Positions 63,386 to 64,000 of a stretch of DNA of 64,000 nucleotides are shown here, piece by piece (position 1 is the first letter of the stretch; the number at the start of each line of letters is the position of its first letter). Under the pieces are notes generated by a model. That model was not told the DNA's origin. It was given only the letters and a program-made list of their open reading frames with translations, and ran no database searches. A program made the position numbers and the translations under genes. The DNA comes from DATEDA01 sp963789885 (GTDB lineage Bacteria > Pseudomonadota > Gammaproteobacteria > Burkholderiales > SG8-39): assembly GCA_963789885.1 (NCBI GenBank), contig CAWBNB010000018.1, forward strand, positions 62,001 to 126,000, given 5' to 3'.

Positions 63386-64000
63386 ATGACCATCAATCCC
63401 GGAGCCTCCAGTGACGCTGCGCCGAGGGGGCCAATCGATGTATTCCTTTGCCACAACTCTCTGGACAAGCCACTTGTTCGGCAGGTCGCTGAAGGGTTGG
63501 AACTGGAGTTCGGGATCCCGCACTTCCTGGACGTCTACGCGATTCCGACGGGCGAAGCCTTCCTGCCCTGGATCGAGTCCGCCTTGGAGAAGTCCAGCGG
63601 CTGCGCCATCTTTCTCGGGGCCAACGGCTGGGGAAACACTCACTTCTGGGAAGCCGAGCGCGCATTGGAGCGCTATCGGCGCGATCCGGCATTCCGGCTC
63701 ATCCCGGTCGCGCTGCCTAGCATTCGCGACGAGGACATGCATCGTCTGGGCGCGGGAAGCCTCTTCTCGGAGATCAACTGGGCCGATTTCCGCAATGGGC
63801 CGGTGGATCCCGAAGCCATCCGCAAACTGCGTGCAGCGCTTCTCGGCCGCACGCCCGAGGCGTCGCGCGCACCGTCACGCCTTACTCCGTACCTGATCCG
63901 CCGCGACGCGGGTCGCTGGGAGGAATCCGGCCGCCGTGACAAGAGCATTCTCTACCGTGGGCGGCAGTTGAGGGAAGCGGAGGTGCTGCAAACAGCCCAG
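63386..64000 (+). CDS. TIR-domain protein, N-terminal part
   Basis: 205 codons to the window edge from the ATG at 63386, 92 bases after the TIR-SLOG gene. TIR domain: PIDVFLCHNSLDKPLVRQVA, FLDVYAIPTGEAFLPWIESA, CAIFLGANGWGNTHFWEAER with Glu91 as the likely catalytic residue. Then a linker and the segment LTPYLIRRDAGRWEESGRRD, SILYRGRQLREAEVL, which in related proteins precedes WD40 or other C-terminal modules. Probably co-transcribed with TIR-SLOG. The rest lies outside the window. Confidence 0.87.
   Translation, partial: MTINPGASSDAAPRGPIDVFLCHNSLDKPLVRQVAEGLELEFGIPHFLDVYAIPTGEAFLPWIESALEKSSGCAIFLGANGWGNTHFWEAERALERYRRDPAFRLIPVALPSIRDEDMHRLGAGSLFSEINWADFRNGPVDPEAIRKLRAALLGRTPEASRAPSRLTPYLIRRDAGRWEESGRRDKSILYRGRQLREAEVLQTAQ

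Overview
The window is high-GC bacterial DNA. Bug-family (TctC) solute-binding proteins beside CoA-transferase and acyl-CoA catabolic operons point to a betaproteobacterium, probably Burkholderiales; this placement is inferred from gene content, not from a marker gene. Coding is dense and in ordinary metabolic order only in the first 11.4 kb. The rest is accessory DNA built from recombinases, insertion sequences, truncated genes and repeated modules.

Region 1 (1-11.4 kb), acyl-CoA catabolism. A minus-strand operon (SDR dehydrogenase, enoyl-CoA hydratase, CaiB-type CoA-transferase, Bug protein, acyl-CoA dehydrogenase, then a second crotonase cut by the window edge) is divergent from a LysR regulator. 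A second set (LysR divergent from CaiB, MaoC, class II aldolase and Bug) follows. It keeps tight start/stop overlaps but carries many single-base frame changes, which look more like consensus errors than decay.

Region 2 (11.5-14.7 kb), island edge. It holds a phage-type tyrosine integrase, the 3' half of a tRNA-Lys gene, an internally deleted IS6 transposase between 90-bp direct repeats, and a phnC-like ATPase gene that stops abruptly.

Region 3 (14.7-38 kb), a repeated regulatory island. One ~100-bp element (a GGGATGCG/CGCATTCCC dyad, then GGGATATGCCG and CTAGA) occurs seven times, each upstream of an accessory gene or operon. In four copies the 3' tail of a histidine kinase gene lies just before it. 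One complete two-component pair (7TMR-DISM/HisKA_3 kinase plus NarL/FixJ regulator, 32.5-35.0 kb), one half-dead pair (26.3-27.6 kb) and one dead pair (22.8-23.4 kb) sit in the same island. The genes behind the elements encode two di-haem cytochromes of RoxA-like type, a secreted endonuclease/phosphatase-fold protein, a repeat protein with an S74 chaperone tail, a beta-helix protein and several small unknowns. A FadL-type outer-membrane channel and a secreted beta-sandwich-like protein are also in the island but have no copy of the element. My reading is a regulon for extracellular attack on a polymer or hydrophobic substrate, expanded by duplicating a kinase-tail-plus-promoter cassette.

Region 4 (38-56 kb), recombination zone with a giant gene pair. 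A second, truncated copy of the integrase is cut by an IS. Then come two adjacent large genes (1,787 and 1,404 residues) with no recognisable family, which are the best candidate here for an undescribed system. They are followed by a recombinase remnant, an IS630 nested inside another IS, and more transposase genes.

Region 5 (56-64 kb), TIR-rich presumed defence island. A patatin-like membrane phospholipase (frameshifted), a DUF4062-like protein and a TIR protein run on the minus strand. Divergent from them are a TIR-SLOG fusion and a second TIR protein that runs off the window.
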